Notes under the pieces: generated by a model
What the model saw: only the letters and a program-made list of their open reading frames with translations
What the model was told of the DNA's origin: nothing
Database searches by the model: none
Assembly (NCBI GenBank): GCA_018065265.1
Contig: JAGHTP010000051.1
Coordinates: 1 to 40,345, forward strand
Direction of reading: 5' to 3'
Origin: Candidatus Cryptobacteroides aphodequi
Lineage (GTDB): Bacteria; Bacteroidota; Bacteroidia; Bacteroidales; UBA932
DNA length: 40,345 nucleotides
Translations under genes and position numbers: made by a program
Part shown: one piece after another, positions 26,710 to 36,121 of the stretch
Position numbering within the stretch: the stretch's first letter is position 1
Layout of the letters: each line of letters begins with the position of its first letter

Positions 26710-27804
26710 TCAATAATTGAAGAAACAGTCCTGCGCAGCGGCATCACGGCCGATGCGGAAAATGCCGACCTCGCGCGTGGCCGGCTTGAACGCCACTATG
26801 TCCAGCAGCATCTCGCTGCCGAAATCTGTCGGAACTACGCGGGACAACTCGTTGCGCGCCGATTCGGGCGAACCTCCCATTCCCTGGGTGATGTAGTAGT
26901 TGACACCATCTTCCCTGGTGTACGCGCTCCAATGCGAATCGCCGCAGAAAAGGCCTACAAGGCCTCCATCACCACGGGCGGAGCTCCCCCTCCGTTGCGA
27001 ACCTTCCCCACCGCGCGGCCAGGACCCGTCAATATCGGCGGCATAGCCGGCCAGAATATTCCTAAGCCCGGCGATTGTAGAATCTTCGCTGACCGGCGAC
27101 CCGGCCCACGCGCCCATAGGATGAGGGGCGTAATGTGAAAAGACCACCGTATTCCAGCCCCTACGGGTGGAGCGAAGGGTTGAATCGAGCCACTCGAGCT
27201 GCTGAGCGCCATAGGTATAATAGCTTCCGCCTCGGGTTTCGGTGGCATTGCTGTTAAGGAATATCGCTCTTGTGCGCTTGCGCGGCATATCGTAATAGCC
27301 ATAGCAGTTCGTGGCAAGATGCAGCCTCCGGCCCGCGCGGGAGAGCATAGGCTTCTGCAGTTCGTGCGTGAGCGTGTCGGCGCTGATGTGCCTTCGGCAG
27401 CCGGCGTCGAAATCGTGGTTCCCCGGGGCATAGAGGCAGACTCCGTCATAGGAGAGCATCTCTTCGCGGGTGGCGGCAAGGATGGTGTCGGCATCGCCCG
27501 GACGGAGAGCGGAACTGTTCCAGATGTCGCCCAGATTTATGCTGAAATCGCAGCCGAAACGCTCGGCGGCGTAAAGGTCGTAATGGAGATGAGGGATGTA
27601 GGTGCGGCGCACCTGGTCAACGTGCACGTCAGAGATGAGTGCGAAGCAGACGGTCTTCTCTCCGCCCTTCCAGTCGGAGTAGCGCGCAAAAGCCTCGTCT
27701 GTCCGTTCGCGGACGAAGTCAGGGACATCGTCCTTGCCGCTGCAGGCAGCAAGGCCAAAACATAGACAGAGGGCCGGGAGCAAAGAAAATACTTTCCTTG
27801 CCAT
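26710..27804 (-). CDS. Metallophosphoesterase lipoprotein (calcineurin-like)
   Basis: A lipid-anchored phosphoesterase of 364 residues, lipobox LAAC (Cys21). All five metal-binding blocks are present: DVH (Asp59, His61), GD (Asp93), GNHD (Asn129, His130), the H of FSHYAPHP (His224) and GDSH (His291). These bind a two-metal centre for hydrolysis of phospho-mono or diesters outside the cytoplasm. A Gly/Arg/Ser-rich insert (~262-281) just before GLFCGDSH is low complexity and probably a loop. The substrate is unknown. It starts 1 nt after the lepA stop, so it is co-transcribed with lepA and lgt. Confidence 0.9.
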   Translation of the reverse strand: MARKVFSLLPALCLCFGLAACSGKDDVPDFVRERTDEAFARYSDWKGGEKTVCFALISDVHVDQVRRTYIPHLHYDLYAAERFGCDFSINLGDIWNSSALRPGDADTILAATREEMLSYDGVCLYAPGNHDFDAGCRRHISADTLTHELQKPMLSRAGRRLHLATNCYGYYDMPRKRTRAIFLNSNATETRGGSYYTYGAQQLEWLDSTLRSTRRGWNTVVFSHYAPHPMGAWAGSPVSEDSTIAGLRNILAGYAADIDGSWPRGGEGSQRRGSSARGDGGLVGLFCGDSHWSAYTREDGVNYYITQGMGGSPESARNELSRVVPTDFGSEMLLDIVAFKPATREVGIFRIGRDAAAQDCFFNY

Positions 27805-27805
27805 A

Positions 27806-29593
27806 TCAGTCGAGTTTGAGCACGGCCATGAATGCGCTCTGAGGCACCTGGACGGTACCTATCTGACGCATACGCTTCTTGCCATCCTTCTGCTTTTCGA
27901 GCAGTTTGCGCTTTCGGGTCACATCGCCGCCGTAGCACTTGGCCGTAACGTCCTTGCGCACCTGCTTGACGGTCTCGCGGGCGATAATCTTCGCACCTAT
28001 CGCGGCCTGGATTGGAATGTCGAACTGGTGACGGGGTATGAGTTCCTTGAGTTTGACGCACATACGGCGTCCGAAATCGTAGGCGTTGTCTTCGTGGATG
28101 AGCGTGCTCAGCGCGTCGGCCGGCTCGCCGTTCAGGAGGATGTCGAGCCTTACGAGCCTTGCGGGACGGAAGCCCGTGACGTGGTAGTCGAACGAAGCGT
28201 AACCCTTGGAGATGGTCTTGAGCTTGTCGTAGAAGTCGAATACGATCTCGCTCAGAGGCATGTCGTAGGTAAGTTCCACACGGTCGGCAGTGATATAGTG
28301 CTGGCCCACGAGCGTCGCCCTGCGGTCAATGCAGAGCTTCATTATGGGGCCGAAGAATTCGGACTTGGAGATAATCTGGGCCCTGATGTAGGGCTCTTCG
28401 ATATGGTCGATGAGGGTGGGTGCCGGCAGTCCGGAAGGGTTGTGCACGTCCATAACCTCACCCTGGGTCGTGTACACTTTGTACGAGACGTTGGGCACGG
28501 TGGTGATGACGTCCATATCGAATTCGCGGAAGAGCCTCTCCTGAACGATCTCAAGGTGAAGAAGACCCAGGAATCCGCATCGGAAACCGCTTCCGAGGGC
28601 AAGCGAGCTCTCGGGCTCGTAAACGAACGACGCGTCGTTGAGCTGGAATTTCTCGAGCACGGTGCGCAGTTCCTCGAACTTGTCGGCCTGTACCGGATAC
28701 ATACCGGCGAAAACCATAGGCTTCACTTCCTCGAGACCGGCGATAGCCTTGTCGCAGGGGTTCTCGAACGTTGTGATGGTATCGCCTACCTTGACCTCCG
28801 CCGCGCTCTTGATACCGGTGATGACATATCCCACATCACCGCAGCCGATCGTATCGCAGGGAATGAGCTTCATCTTCAAAACACCCACTTCCTCGACTTC
28901 GTAATCCATCCCGGTGGCGAAGAATTTGACCTTCTCACCCTTGCTGATGGAGCCGTCGGCAATCTTGAAATATGCTATCACCCCGCGGAACGGGTTGAAG
29001 ACGCTGTCGAAGATAAGGGCCTTGAGCGGAGCGTCGGGGTTGCCGACCGGAGCGGGAATCTTCTCCACAATGGCGTCAAGAATCGGCGCCACGCCCTCGC
29101 CGGTGCGGGCCGAGACCTTGAACACGTCCTCGGGCGCACAGCCCAGAAGGTCGCAGATCTCATCGGTCACCACCTCGACCTGGGCCGACTCCATATCTAT
29201 CTTGTTGAGTACGGGGATGATTTCAAGCCCGTGGTCAATGGCCATATAAAGGTTGGAGATGGTCTGAGCCTGCACGCCCTGCGAGGCGTCCACAACCAGA
29301 AGCGCGCCCTCGCACGAAGCGATGGAGCGGGAGACCTCGTACGAAAAGTCCACGTGGCCCGGAGTGTCGATGAGGTTCAGTTTGTACTTCTCGCCCTTGT
29401 AGGTATGGATCATCTGAATCGCGTGGCTCTTGATGGTGATACCCTTCTCCTTCTCGAGGTCCATATCGTCCAGGACCTGGTTCTCCATATCCCTCTGCCC
29501 GAGGGTGGAGGTGAGTTCGAGGAGCCTGTCGGCCAGGGTGCTCTTGCCGTGGTCGATGTGCGCGATAATGCAGAAGTTGCGTATGTTCTTCAT
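27806..29593 (-). CDS. lepA: Elongation factor 4 (LepA)
   Basis: Ribosome-associated translational GTPase of 595 residues. G1 is AHIDHGKST (11-19), G3 DTPGHVDF, G4 NKID; an EF-G-like domain order follows, and the C-terminal LepA-specific domain has [21 protein letters not shown], split here. Length and the conserved tail ([21 protein letters not shown]) are normal. The ATG overlaps the lgt TGA by one base (TGATG). Confidence 0.98.
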   Translation of the reverse strand: MKNIRNFCIIAHIDHGKSTLADRLLELTSTLGQRDMENQVLDDMDLEKEKGITIKSHAIQMIHTYKGEKYKLNLIDTPGHVDFSYEVSRSIASCEGALLVVDASQGVQAQTISNLYMAIDHGLEIIPVLNKIDMESAQVEVVTDEICDLLGCAPEDVFKVSARTGEGVAPILDAIVEKIPAPVGNPDAPLKALIFDSVFNPFRGVIAYFKIADGSISKGEKVKFFATGMDYEVEEVGVLKMKLIPCDTIGCGDVGYVITGIKSAAEVKVGDTITTFENPCDKAIAGLEEVKPMVFAGMYPVQADKFEELRTVLEKFQLNDASFVYEPESSLALGSGFRCGFLGLLHLEIVQERLFREFDMDVITTVPNVSYKVYTTQGEVMDVHNPSGLPAPTLIDHIEEPYIRAQIISKSEFFGPIMKLCIDRRATLVGQHYITADRVELTYDMPLSEIVFDFYDKLKTISKGYASFDYHVTGFRPARLVRLDILLNGEPADALSTLIHEDNAYDFGRRMCVKLKELIPRHQFDIPIQAAIGAKIIARETVKQVRKDVTAKCYGGDVTRKRKLLEKQKDGKKRMRQIGTVQVPQSAFMAVLKLD

Positions 29594-30480
29594 CAGTTCA
29601 GAGGCCTTGCGTAATGGGTTTCAGGCGCCTTGGCTTTAGGAGCGGGGACGTCGGCACGGGCGGGCTTGCCATTGCGGTGCGCCCATACCCAGATTATTAT
29701 TCCGGCTATCACGAAGGGCACACTGAGCAGATGGCCCATATTTATAACGGTGTCACCTATATGGAAAAGCACGCGTGAAGGGGCCTTCGTGAATTCGAGA
29801 AGGAACCTTATGCCGAAGCAGAACACCAGGAAAATGCCCAGGAACTCGCCGCGGCGCATCTTGTCGAGCCTTTTGCGGTAGAGCCACAGCAGTACACAGC
29901 CGAGGATGACATAGCTGAACGACTCGTACAGCATTGTAGGGTGCTTGGGAGCAGGATCGCCGGTGCGGTCGAAGATGATGCCCCAGGGCAGAGTGGTGTT
30001 GTAGCCGTAGATTTCGGAGTTGAAGAAATTGCCGAGCCTGATGCAGGCACCGGCGAAGCAGATTATGATGACCAGGCGGTCAACAATCCACAGATAGTCG
30101 AAGTTGTTCTTCTTGCCGTATTTGTTCACATACCACCACAGGCCGAGCAGGATACCTATCGCGCCGCCGTGGCTGGCGAGACCGCCCTTCCAGGGCTGGA
30201 ACACTTCGAGGAATCCCTGCCACGAGCCGAAATAATACGAAGGCTGATAGAAAGCACAGTGTCCGATTCTGGCGCCCACGATCACAGCTATGAGCATAGT
30301 GTAGAGCAGCGGGTCGAGCACGGCCTCGTTGACGCCTTCCTTGCGCATGAACGAGCGCATTATGTACCATCCGAAAATGAATCCGCTCACGAAAAGGAGC
30401 GAGTACCACCTGAGCCCGGCGGGCCCGATGTTGAGGATTACCGGGTCGATATTCCAGTGTATGTATAGTAAATCGAGCAT
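29593..30480 (-). CDS. lgt: Prolipoprotein diacylglyceryl transferase
   Basis: Inner-membrane enzyme that attaches diacylglycerol to the lipobox Cys of prolipoproteins. About seven membrane helices; signatures include [27 protein letters not shown] and [14 protein letters not shown], with the catalytic Arg in the last. A Pro/Ala/Lys-rich tail ([17 protein letters not shown]) ends the 295-residue protein. I choose the ATG at 30480; the frame can start from a TTG at 30489, but that lies in the -7 box. With a TATATTTG box 6 nt before the ATG the mRNA should be leaderless. It serves the several lipoproteins in this window. Confidence 0.96.
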   Translation of the reverse strand: MLDLLYIHWNIDPVILNIGPAGLRWYSLLFVSGFIFGWYIMRSFMRKEGVNEAVLDPLLYTMLIAVIVGARIGHCAFYQPSYYFGSWQGFLEVFQPWKGGLASHGGAIGILLGLWWYVNKYGKKNNFDYLWIVDRLVIIICFAGACIRLGNFFNSEIYGYNTTLPWGIIFDRTGDPAPKHPTMLYESFSYVILGCVLLWLYRKRLDKMRRGEFLGIFLVFCFGIRFLLEFTKAPSRVLFHIGDTVINMGHLLSVPFVIAGIIIWVWAHRNGKPARADVPAPKAKAPETHYARPLN

Positions 30481-30486
30481 ATCGCA

Positions 30487-30494
30487 CAAATATA
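30487..30494 (-). promoter_or_regulatory. -7 box for lgt
   Basis: TATATTTG on minus, 6 nt before the ATG at 30480, giving a leaderless lgt-lepA-phosphoesterase mRNA. It lies within the 21-nt gap after yidD. Confidence 0.65.
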
Positions 30495-30501
30495 GTAAAA
30501 A

Positions 30502-30753
30502 TTACGGTACGGGGTCGTATCCGCTGCCGCCCCAGGGATTGCACCGGAGGATACGCTTCAGGGCAAGCCATCCGCCTTTCAGCGGGCCGTACTTGCGGAA
30601 AGCTTCAAGCGCATACTGCGAACAGGTGGGCGTGAAACGGCAGGTCGGGGCCGGTTTGAGCGGCGAAATGCAGAACTGATAGAATTTTATCAGCAGGATG
30701 AAAGGCGCGGAAAGGACCTTTCTACAGACGCGAAAGAATTTGTCCGACTTCAT
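30502..30753 (-). CDS. yidD: Membrane protein insertion efficiency factor YidD
   Basis: An 83-residue protein with the whole family signature: [36 protein letters not shown] and [18 protein letters not shown]. It aids YidC-dependent membrane insertion. The ATG at 30753 overlaps the 3' end of rnpA by 32 nt; no later in-frame start would keep the first helix intact. The frame is open further upstream inside rnpA but that part has no family match. Confidence 0.94.
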   Translation of the reverse strand: MKSDKFFRVCRKVLSAPFILLIKFYQFCISPLKPAPTCRFTPTCSQYALEAFRKYGPLKGGWLALKRILRCNPWGGSGYDPVP

Positions 30754-31075
30754 CGTGCAGGATGTCGGAAGCGGCCACTTCCGCGGAATTGTATGCCAGA
30801 AGTATATCGAAGAACTCTTCGCGGCCTTCCAGAACCGCCTTCTGCAGACGGTAGGCTTCGCGAAGACGGCGTTTGAGAAGATTCCTTTTGACGGCTCTTC
30901 TGAAAAGTTTCTTGGGAACACTCACCATAAGGCGCGAGCAAGCCGGAACACTCTGAGCGTCGCGCACGAGCACGCAGTACTTCAGGTGTCCGCACGAACC
31001 CCATTTTCCGCCCTTCAGAAGGCGGTCGGTTGCGAGTTTGCCGCAAAGGCGCTCTTCTTTGGGGAAAGACGGCAT
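30722..31075 (-). CDS. rnpA: Ribonuclease P protein component
   Basis: Basic 117-residue partner of the RNase P RNA, which matures tRNA 5' ends. The RNR motif [15 protein letters not shown] is present, along with [14 protein letters not shown]. In many bacteria it follows rpmH; here it follows hemD, an order common in Bacteroidales. Its ATG overlaps the hemD TAA by one base (TAATG), and its end overlaps yidD by 32 nt. Confidence 0.94.
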   Translation of the reverse strand: MPSFPKEERLCGKLATDRLLKGGKWGSCGHLKYCVLVRDAQSVPACSRLMVSVPKKLFRRAVKRNLLKRRLREAYRLQKAVLEGREEFFDILLAYNSAEVAASDILHDEVGQILSRL

Positions 31076-31806
31076 TACAGTGATGAGAGATACAGTTCGA
31101 GGGTTTTTGCTACGGAAGGTGCTTCAGGAGCGGGCCCCTGGACGTCGATTTTGAATGATGCCTCCTCGAGAGCCTTGGCGATACCCTTGCCGTAAGCCAT
31201 TATCTTGAGGTCTCCCTGCTTGAAATCAGGGAAACTTGTGGTGAACACCTTGAGATCGAACGGGTTGTACATCACGACCATTCCGTATTCAGCAAGATTG
31301 ACTCCGCTGAGATCCTGGGGAACGCTCTGCACGAGAACAGCGACCGAATAATCCACGCCCTTCTTGTCCAGAAGAGTGCTTATGGGCGCGGCATTGGCGG
31401 CGTCCGACGCGGTGATCAGGAATTTCTCGCCGCTGTGCTTGGGGACAATGAGGCTGACTATGCTCTGAGGAGTTCCGTCGCCGAAAAATATCTTGCGCTT
31501 GCGGTAGACGATATGTTTCTGCAGATACATTGCCACCAGTTCGGTGGTGCAGAAATATTTCATAGTTTCGGGAACCTTGAAACGGGTCTCCTCACAAAGT
31601 TTGAAATATGCGTCGATAGCGTGTCTGGACGAGAACACAACCGCTGTGTAGTCAGCCAGATTGATATGCTCCGCCCTGAATTCACGCGAACTCAGCGGCT
31701 CTATGCGAAAGAACGGGCGGAAGTCGAAACTTACCCCGAATTTTGCCGTGAGTGCGTCGTATTGCGCCGTGTTGGAAGGCGCGCTTTGCGATATCAGAAT
31801 TTTCAT
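31075..31806 (-). CDS. hemD: Uroporphyrinogen-III synthase family protein
   Basis: Closes hydroxymethylbilane to uroporphyrinogen III in haem and corrinoid synthesis. HemD is poorly conserved; I rely on the two-lobed layout (243 residues), the strand-loop YTAVVFSSRHAIDAYF, KYFCTTELVAMYL, FLITASDAANAAPISTLL and the C-terminal MAYGKGIAKALEEASF typical of the family, and on the usual DUF4271-hemD-rnpA-yidD order in Bacteroidales. It begins 7 nt after the DUF4271 stop. An internal promoter may lie at 31869-31876. Confidence 0.85.
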   Translation of the reverse strand: MKILISQSAPSNTAQYDALTAKFGVSFDFRPFFRIEPLSSREFRAEHINLADYTAVVFSSRHAIDAYFKLCEETRFKVPETMKYFCTTELVAMYLQKHIVYRKRKIFFGDGTPQSIVSLIVPKHSGEKFLITASDAANAAPISTLLDKKGVDYSVAVLVQSVPQDLSGVNLAEYGMVVMYNPFDLKVFTTSFPDFKQGDLKIMAYGKGIAKALEEASFKIDVQGPAPEAPSVAKTLELYLSSL

Positions 31807-31813
31807 AAAACGC

Positions 31814-32491
31814 TTATATGAAATGGATTGCGGCGACTACGGCGCCAGCGCAAACCAATTCAAGGGCGCAAAGGTACAAAAAAGTTGTCAATCCGCTCTT
31901 CGCACTGCGTAAAAATTCTCCTTCGTGCACGATATGGGCAAAAAAGAAAATGCCCATCTCCACAAACAGTGCCGTCCGAACACCTGCCTCCGGGAAGTGG
32001 AACACGGCATCGGCAATGGCGGTGGCCATCATCAGCGCGACCAGCGGGACAAAACTGCTCAGCGGACTGTAGAGCACGGACTTCCAGTCTTCGCCCGAAA
32101 GCCTTCCGCTCCGCAGCAACGCACCCACGCAGCGGCGAAGTACAAGATATGCCGCAAGGGCGGCTATCTGGCTCCACCATCCGAACGGAACGAGAGCGTA
32201 ACGCTCCGACACTATGCAGAAAGGAAGCGTCATCCCGAGGCAGGCAACCACCCTGGAGCGGGCCAGATGCCAGCTGTGCTGGATGGTGCGGTTCACCTTG
32301 AAGCGCAGAAGGGCGTCAAGGCTGTACGGAAAGATGAGGGCGATGTCCTTTGCGCAGATTATCAGGACAAACACGGCCGCGACAAGCACCACGCGGTCAG
32401 CCCACAGAGCCTGCCAGGTGACGGCCGTCGCCGCCGACTGGAAGGGCTCCAGGGGGAGTTCGAGTTGTCCGAAATAATCGAGCGGATACAT
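31814..32491 (-). CDS. DUF4271 family membrane protein
   Basis: A 225-residue integral membrane protein with about five to six predicted helices (VVLVAAVFVLIICAKDIALI, FCIVSERYALVPFGWWSQI, LFVEMGIFFFAHIVHEGEF). It matches DUF4271, a family restricted to Bacteroidota and found next to hemD. Function unknown. Its ATG overlaps the SUI1 gene stop (TGATG), so it is translationally coupled. Confidence 0.85.
   Translation of the reverse strand: MYPLDYFGQLELPLEPFQSAATAVTWQALWADRVVLVAAVFVLIICAKDIALIFPYSLDALLRFKVNRTIQHSWHLARSRVVACLGMTLPFCIVSERYALVPFGWWSQIAALAAYLVLRRCVGALLRSGRLSGEDWKSVLYSPLSSFVPLVALMMATAIADAVFHFPEAGVRTALFVEMGIFFFAHIVHEGEFLRSAKSGLTTFLYLCALELVCAGAVVAAIHFI
31869..31876 (-). promoter_or_regulatory. 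Possible internal promoter for hemD
   Basis: TACCTTTG on minus inside the 3' end of the DUF4271 gene, 62 nt before the hemD ATG, with a TTG 12 nt further upstream (shorter than the usual spacing). Tentative. Confidence 0.35.
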
Positions 32492-32838
32492 CAGTTGCCA
32501 CGGCGGGCCTTATAGCCCATGGAATTGAGGATATTTGTGACCAGGTCGCGCTTGTCGCCCTGGATGGTGATCTGTCCGTCCTTGGCCGTTCCGCCGACTC
32601 CGCACTTCATCTTGAGCGTGCGGCCTAGTTCGGCCAGGTCCTCTTCGCGGCCGCGGAAGCCCTCAACGAGCGTGACCTGTTTGCCGGCGCGGCCACTGCG
32701 GTCGATGCGGACTATGAGTTTCTGGGCCGAGGGTGCGGGAGTTTCCTCCTGCGTGCCATCATCTTCCGAAACATATTGAAAATCGGGGTTCGTGGAGAAC
32801 ACCACACCGAGTCGTTTTTTCCAGTCGTTGTCTGCCAT
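32491..32838 (-). CDS. SUI1/YciH-type translation initiation factor
   Basis: A 115-residue protein whose C-terminal half is the SUI1/eIF1 fold: QKLIVRIDRSGRAGKQVTLV, LKMKCGVGGTAKDGQITIQG, split here, and DKRDLVTNILNSMGYKARRG. The N-terminal ~38 residues are acidic and probably flexible. Bacterial homologues (YciH) may affect start selection under stress; the role is not settled. It heads the DUF4271-hemD-rnpA-yidD run with its own -7 box. Confidence 0.93.
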   Translation of the reverse strand: MADNDWKKRLGVVFSTNPDFQYVSEDDGTQEETPAPSAQKLIVRIDRSGRAGKQVTLVEGFRGREEDLAELGRTLKMKCGVGGTAKDGQITIQGDKRDLVTNILNSMGYKARRGN

Positions 32839-32854
32839 AGCGGTCGATTTTTTG

Positions 32855-32862
32855 CAAAGTTA
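32855..32862 (-). promoter_or_regulatory. -7 box for the SUI1 gene
   Basis: TAACTTTG on minus, 16 nt before the ATG at 32838. It is offset by 20 nt from the plus-strand box at 32875-32882, so the two divergent promoters occupy the same DNA. Confidence 0.6.
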
Positions 32863-32874
32863 CTTACAAAATGA

Positions 32875-32882
32875 TAATTTTG
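32875..32882 (+). promoter_or_regulatory. -7 box for the DUF2723 gene
   Basis: TAATTTTG, with 7 nt between its G and the ATG at 32890; points to a leaderless mRNA. Confidence 0.65.
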
Positions 32883-32889
32883 CACCCTT

Positions 32890-35800
32890 ATGGAAAACAG
32901 CAGATTCAAACTGTGGAACAGGGTGTGCGCCGCCGTCGCCTTCGTCGTTTCGGCCGTCACATATCTGTGCACCATCGAACCCACCGCCTCGTTCTGGGAC
33001 TGCGGTGAGTTCATAGCGTCATCATACAAACTCGAAGTGGGCCACCCGCCCGGAAACCCGGTGTTCCAGATCATCGCCCGCATCTTCACGATGTTTGGCG
33101 ACAATATGCACGCCGCCATCCTGGTGAACGCGATGAGCGCGCTGTGCGCCGCTCTGACCATCTTCTTCCTCTATCTGACCATAGTATGGCTGGCAAAGAG
33201 GCTTGTAAAGCGCGATGCCGAGGGCAACTTCAGCACCGCCGGAGCCATCTCCATCTTCGGAGCCGGACTCGTCGGGTCGCTTGCCTGCACCTTCTCCGAT
33301 ACATTCTGGTTCAGCGCTGTCGAGGGCGAAGTCTATGCTATGTCAAGCCTCTTCACGGCTGTCGTGTTCTGGGCTATGACGCGCTGGTACGACACGGCCG
33401 ACGAGCCGCGCTCGGGCCGCTGGATCGTGCTTATCGCCTTCCTGATGGGTCTGAGCATCGGAGTGCATCTGCTCAACCTGCTCGCCATACCCGCGCTGGT
33501 ATTCATCTACTACTACCGCAAACGCGAGAACGGCCGCTTCACTTTCGGCGAGCTGGTCAAGGTGTTCCTTGTCGGCGTGGCCATTCTGGCCCTGATTCTT
33601 TTCGTCATCATCCCCTGGCTGCCCAAACTGGCCGCATACTTCGACCTGTTCTTCGTGAACGTGCTGCACCTCCCCTATAACACGGGTGCCGCATTCTTTA
33701 TGGTAGCTGTGCTGGGACTCTGCTTCCTCGGACTTTTCAAGACACTTGACAAGGGCAAGGTATTCTGGAACACTTCGCTCCTCTGCCTCACCAGCATCAT
33801 AGTGGGATTCTCGGTATTCAGCATCGACGTCATCCGCTCGGCGGCCAAGACTCCTACAAACGAATATCAGCCCGACAACGCCTTCACGCTCGTGCGTTAC
33901 CTCAGCCGTGAGCAGTACGGCAAGACCCCCATTGTCTACGGACAGTACTTCGACGCTCCCTACGAGCTCAAGACCACCCGCTACTGGGCACCTCTGCCCG
34001 ACAAGAAAGGCCGCCCGCACTACCAGAAGGTGGACGGACCTGTCGAGGCCGTTTACAAGCCTTCGGGCAAGATGCTCTTCCCCCGTATGTGGAGTTCAAG
34101 CCCGGACGGACGATTTGAAGAATTCTACCAGTCATACACCGGAGGAAAGGGAACGCGCGTTCCCGGGGCCAGGTACCGCAAACCCAGCGGAGCGGCCAAC
34201 CTCACCTACTTCTTCGACTATCAGCTCGGATGGATGTACTGGCGCTACTTTATGTGGAACTTTGTCGGCCGCCAGAACGAGATTCACTCCCCCGTGCCCG
34301 GGAACGCCTTCCACGGCAACTGGGAGAGCGGAATCAAGCCCCTGGATGCCCTGAGGCTCGGGGACCAGAGCGAGGCCCCTTCGATACTTGGCAAGAACAA
34401 GGGCAAGAACCATTACTTCTTCCTGCCTCTGCTGCTCGGACTCCTGGGTCTCTGCTTCCAGTTTGGTCGCGACAAGCGTGGCAGCTGGCTCACCTTCCTT
34501 ATGTTCTTTATGACCGGTATCGCGATTGTGGTTTACCTCAACCAGCCGCCTTACCAGGTACGCGAGCGCGACTACGCATATGCGGGTTCGTTCTATTTCT
34601 TCTGCGTCTGGATAGGGCTCGGAGTAATCGCCGTCGCTGAAAAGGTGACGGAGTGGTTCAAGGGGAAGCACGGAGTTCAGGTAGCCCTGGCCAGCGGAGT
34701 GCTTCTGCTCGGAGTTCCTGCACTTATGGGCGCGCAGAACTGGGACGACCACGACCGTTCGAACCGCCGTACAGCGGTGGAGATGGCCGGCAACTACCTC
34801 AACTCGGTAGGCCCTGACGGCATTCTCATCACCCACGGCGATAACGATACCTTCCCTCTCTGGTATGCCCAGGAGGTTGAAGAGACACGCACCGACGTGC
34901 GCATCTGCAACACTTCGCTGCTCGGCACCGACTGGCACATTGACCAGATGCTCTACGCCGTCAACGAGTCGGCTCCTCTCGAGCTGACAATCCCGCACAC
35001 ACAGTATCTGTACGGAAACAACGAATATATCCCCATCGTCGACAAGGGTGCGATGAGCATTGCCGACGCCGTGGCTGTTTTCCGCAACCAGAAGGAAAAG
35101 GTTGGACTTTCGAGCGGCCGCAAGGTCGATTACTGGCCCAGCCGCACGATGACCATTCCCGTGGACAAAGCCAACGTGCTGGCCAGCGGACTGGTTCCCG
35201 AGCGTTTCGCAGACAGGATTCCCGACACCATCACCTTCACGATGTCGCCCGACAAGGACTTCCTCACCAAGCCCGAGCTCTTCTTCTTCGACCTGATGGC
35301 CTCCTACGACTGGAGCCGTCCGGTGCATATGCTCAATATGGGAGGAGAAATCAATGTGGGTCAGAAGGACTTCCTTGAGTTTGTGGGATATTCATACAGG
35401 CTCGTTCCTATAAAGAACAAGATTTCCGGAATGAACATAGGCTACTGCGACACCGACGGCCTTTACAACAAGATGACCTCGGTTTACAGCTGGGACAATC
35501 TTGCCAGAAAGGATTATCTGGTCGATTACCAGAACTACTACACCTTCCTCGGCGTGATGAACGTCCGCCAGATGTTCCTCACCTGCGCCAACGCCTTCCT
35601 CAAGGAGGGCCGCAGGGCCGAAGCTCTGGAAATGCTCGAAAAGGGTATCGAGGCATCATCTTCGCTGCCTCTGGAGACAATTCCCATCGGATTCACATCG
35701 AACGACTATGTGGTGATAGGTATGATCCAGCTCCTGTACAAACTTGGAGCGGCCGACAAGGCCCGCGAACTGGGAACCACCCTCGCTAACGAGCTCATCA

Positions 35801-35970
35801 CCTCGGCCAGGTTCTACTACCGTTTCTACGGTTGGAGCGGCGACTGCTTCGAAGATACGGTCCAGTACTCCTACTACCTTGCCGACGAGATGCGCAAGGG
35901 AGGCGACACAGACATCGCCGGTTGGATTTCCGAAACGATGGACAGTTTCTTCGCCAAAGAAGAAAAATAG
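32890..35970 (+). CDS. DUF2723 family membrane protein (GT-C-like)
   Basis: A 1026-residue protein with about 12 membrane helices in the N-terminal ~600 residues and a soluble C-terminal part of ~400. The first periplasmic loop has FWDCGEFIASSYKLEVGHP, the DUF2723 hallmark, with an acidic residue where GT-C glycosyltransferases keep their catalytic Asp/Glu. Other conserved spots are TFSDTFWFSAVEGEVYAMSS, split here, YQVRERDYAYAGSF and THGDNDTFPLWYAQEVE. The family is widespread in Bacteroidota and is thought to include lipid-linked sugar transferases acting in protein O-glycosylation or envelope glycans; the substrate is inferred, not shown. It ends directly against tRNA-Pro. Confidence 0.9.
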   Translation: MENSRFKLWNRVCAAVAFVVSAVTYLCTIEPTASFWDCGEFIASSYKLEVGHPPGNPVFQIIARIFTMFGDNMHAAILVNAMSALCAALTIFFLYLTIVWLAKRLVKRDAEGNFSTAGAISIFGAGLVGSLACTFSDTFWFSAVEGEVYAMSSLFTAVVFWAMTRWYDTADEPRSGRWIVLIAFLMGLSIGVHLLNLLAIPALVFIYYYRKRENGRFTFGELVKVFLVGVAILALILFVIIPWLPKLAAYFDLFFVNVLHLPYNTGAAFFMVAVLGLCFLGLFKTLDKGKVFWNTSLLCLTSIIVGFSVFSIDVIRSAAKTPTNEYQPDNAFTLVRYLSREQYGKTPIVYGQYFDAPYELKTTRYWAPLPDKKGRPHYQKVDGPVEAVYKPSGKMLFPRMWSSSPDGRFEEFYQSYTGGKGTRVPGARYRKPSGAANLTYFFDYQLGWMYWRYFMWNFVGRQNEIHSPVPGNAFHGNWESGIKPLDALRLGDQSEAPSILGKNKGKNHYFFLPLLLGLLGLCFQFGRDKRGSWLTFLMFFMTGIAIVVYLNQPPYQVRERDYAYAGSFYFFCVWIGLGVIAVAEKVTEWFKGKHGVQVALASGVLLLGVPALMGAQNWDDHDRSNRRTAVEMAGNYLNSVGPDGILITHGDNDTFPLWYAQEVEETRTDVRICNTSLLGTDWHIDQMLYAVNESAPLELTIPHTQYLYGNNEYIPIVDKGAMSIADAVAVFRNQKEKVGLSSGRKVDYWPSRTMTIPVDKANVLASGLVPERFADRIPDTITFTMSPDKDFLTKPELFFFDLMASYDWSRPVHMLNMGGEINVGQKDFLEFVGYSYRLVPIKNKISGMNIGYCDTDGLYNKMTSVYSWDNLARKDYLVDYQNYYTFLGVMNVRQMFLTCANAFLKEGRRAEALEMLEKGIEASSSLPLETIPIGFTSNDYVVIGMIQLLYKLGAADKARELGTTLANELITSARFYYRFYGWSGDCFEDTVQYSYYLADEMRKGGDTDIAGWISETMDSFFAKEEK

Positions 35971-36043
35971 TCGGGGTGACAAGACTCGAACCTGCGACCC
36001 CCTGCTCCCAAAGCAGGTGCGCTACCAACTGCGCCACACCCCG
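35971..36043 (-). tRNA. tRNA-Pro (anticodon UGG)
   Basis: On the minus strand a full cloverleaf folds: acceptor CGGGGTG/CACCCCG with discriminator A, D arm GCGC...GCGC, anticodon stem CCTGC/GCAGG around loop TTTGGGA (anticodon TGG), 5-nt variable loop, and T arm GCAGG-TTCGAGT-CTTGT with two G-U pairs. CCA is not encoded. Its 3' end touches the DUF2723 stop codon with no gap, tail to tail. Confidence 0.97.
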
Positions 36044-36066
36044 ATTGCACTTGAACGTGCGGGGTG

Positions 36067-36074
36067 CAAATATA
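36067..36074 (-). promoter_or_regulatory. -7 box for tRNA-Pro
   Basis: TATATTTG on minus, 23 nt before the tRNA 5' end. No good -33 box is visible. Confidence 0.5.
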
Positions 36075-36088
36075 GTAAATAACTTTCG

Positions 36089-36112
36089 TATCTTCGCGCT
36101 TGACACGAAGAT
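36089..36112 (+). promoter_or_regulatory. -7-like box and inverted repeat before lolD
   Basis: TATCTTCG (36089-36096) differs from TAnnTTTG by one base. It overlaps one arm of a perfect 7-bp inverted repeat, ATCTTCG (36090-36096) and CGAAGAT (36106-36112), with 9 nt between. This could be an operator over the promoter or an RNA hairpin ten bases before the start codon. Confidence 0.45.
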
Positions 36113-36121
36113 TGACAGGAG

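Noticed and set aside
27734..29614. Plus-strand 626-codon frame opposite lepA
   Set aside because: Antisense to a complete LepA with all GTPase motifs.
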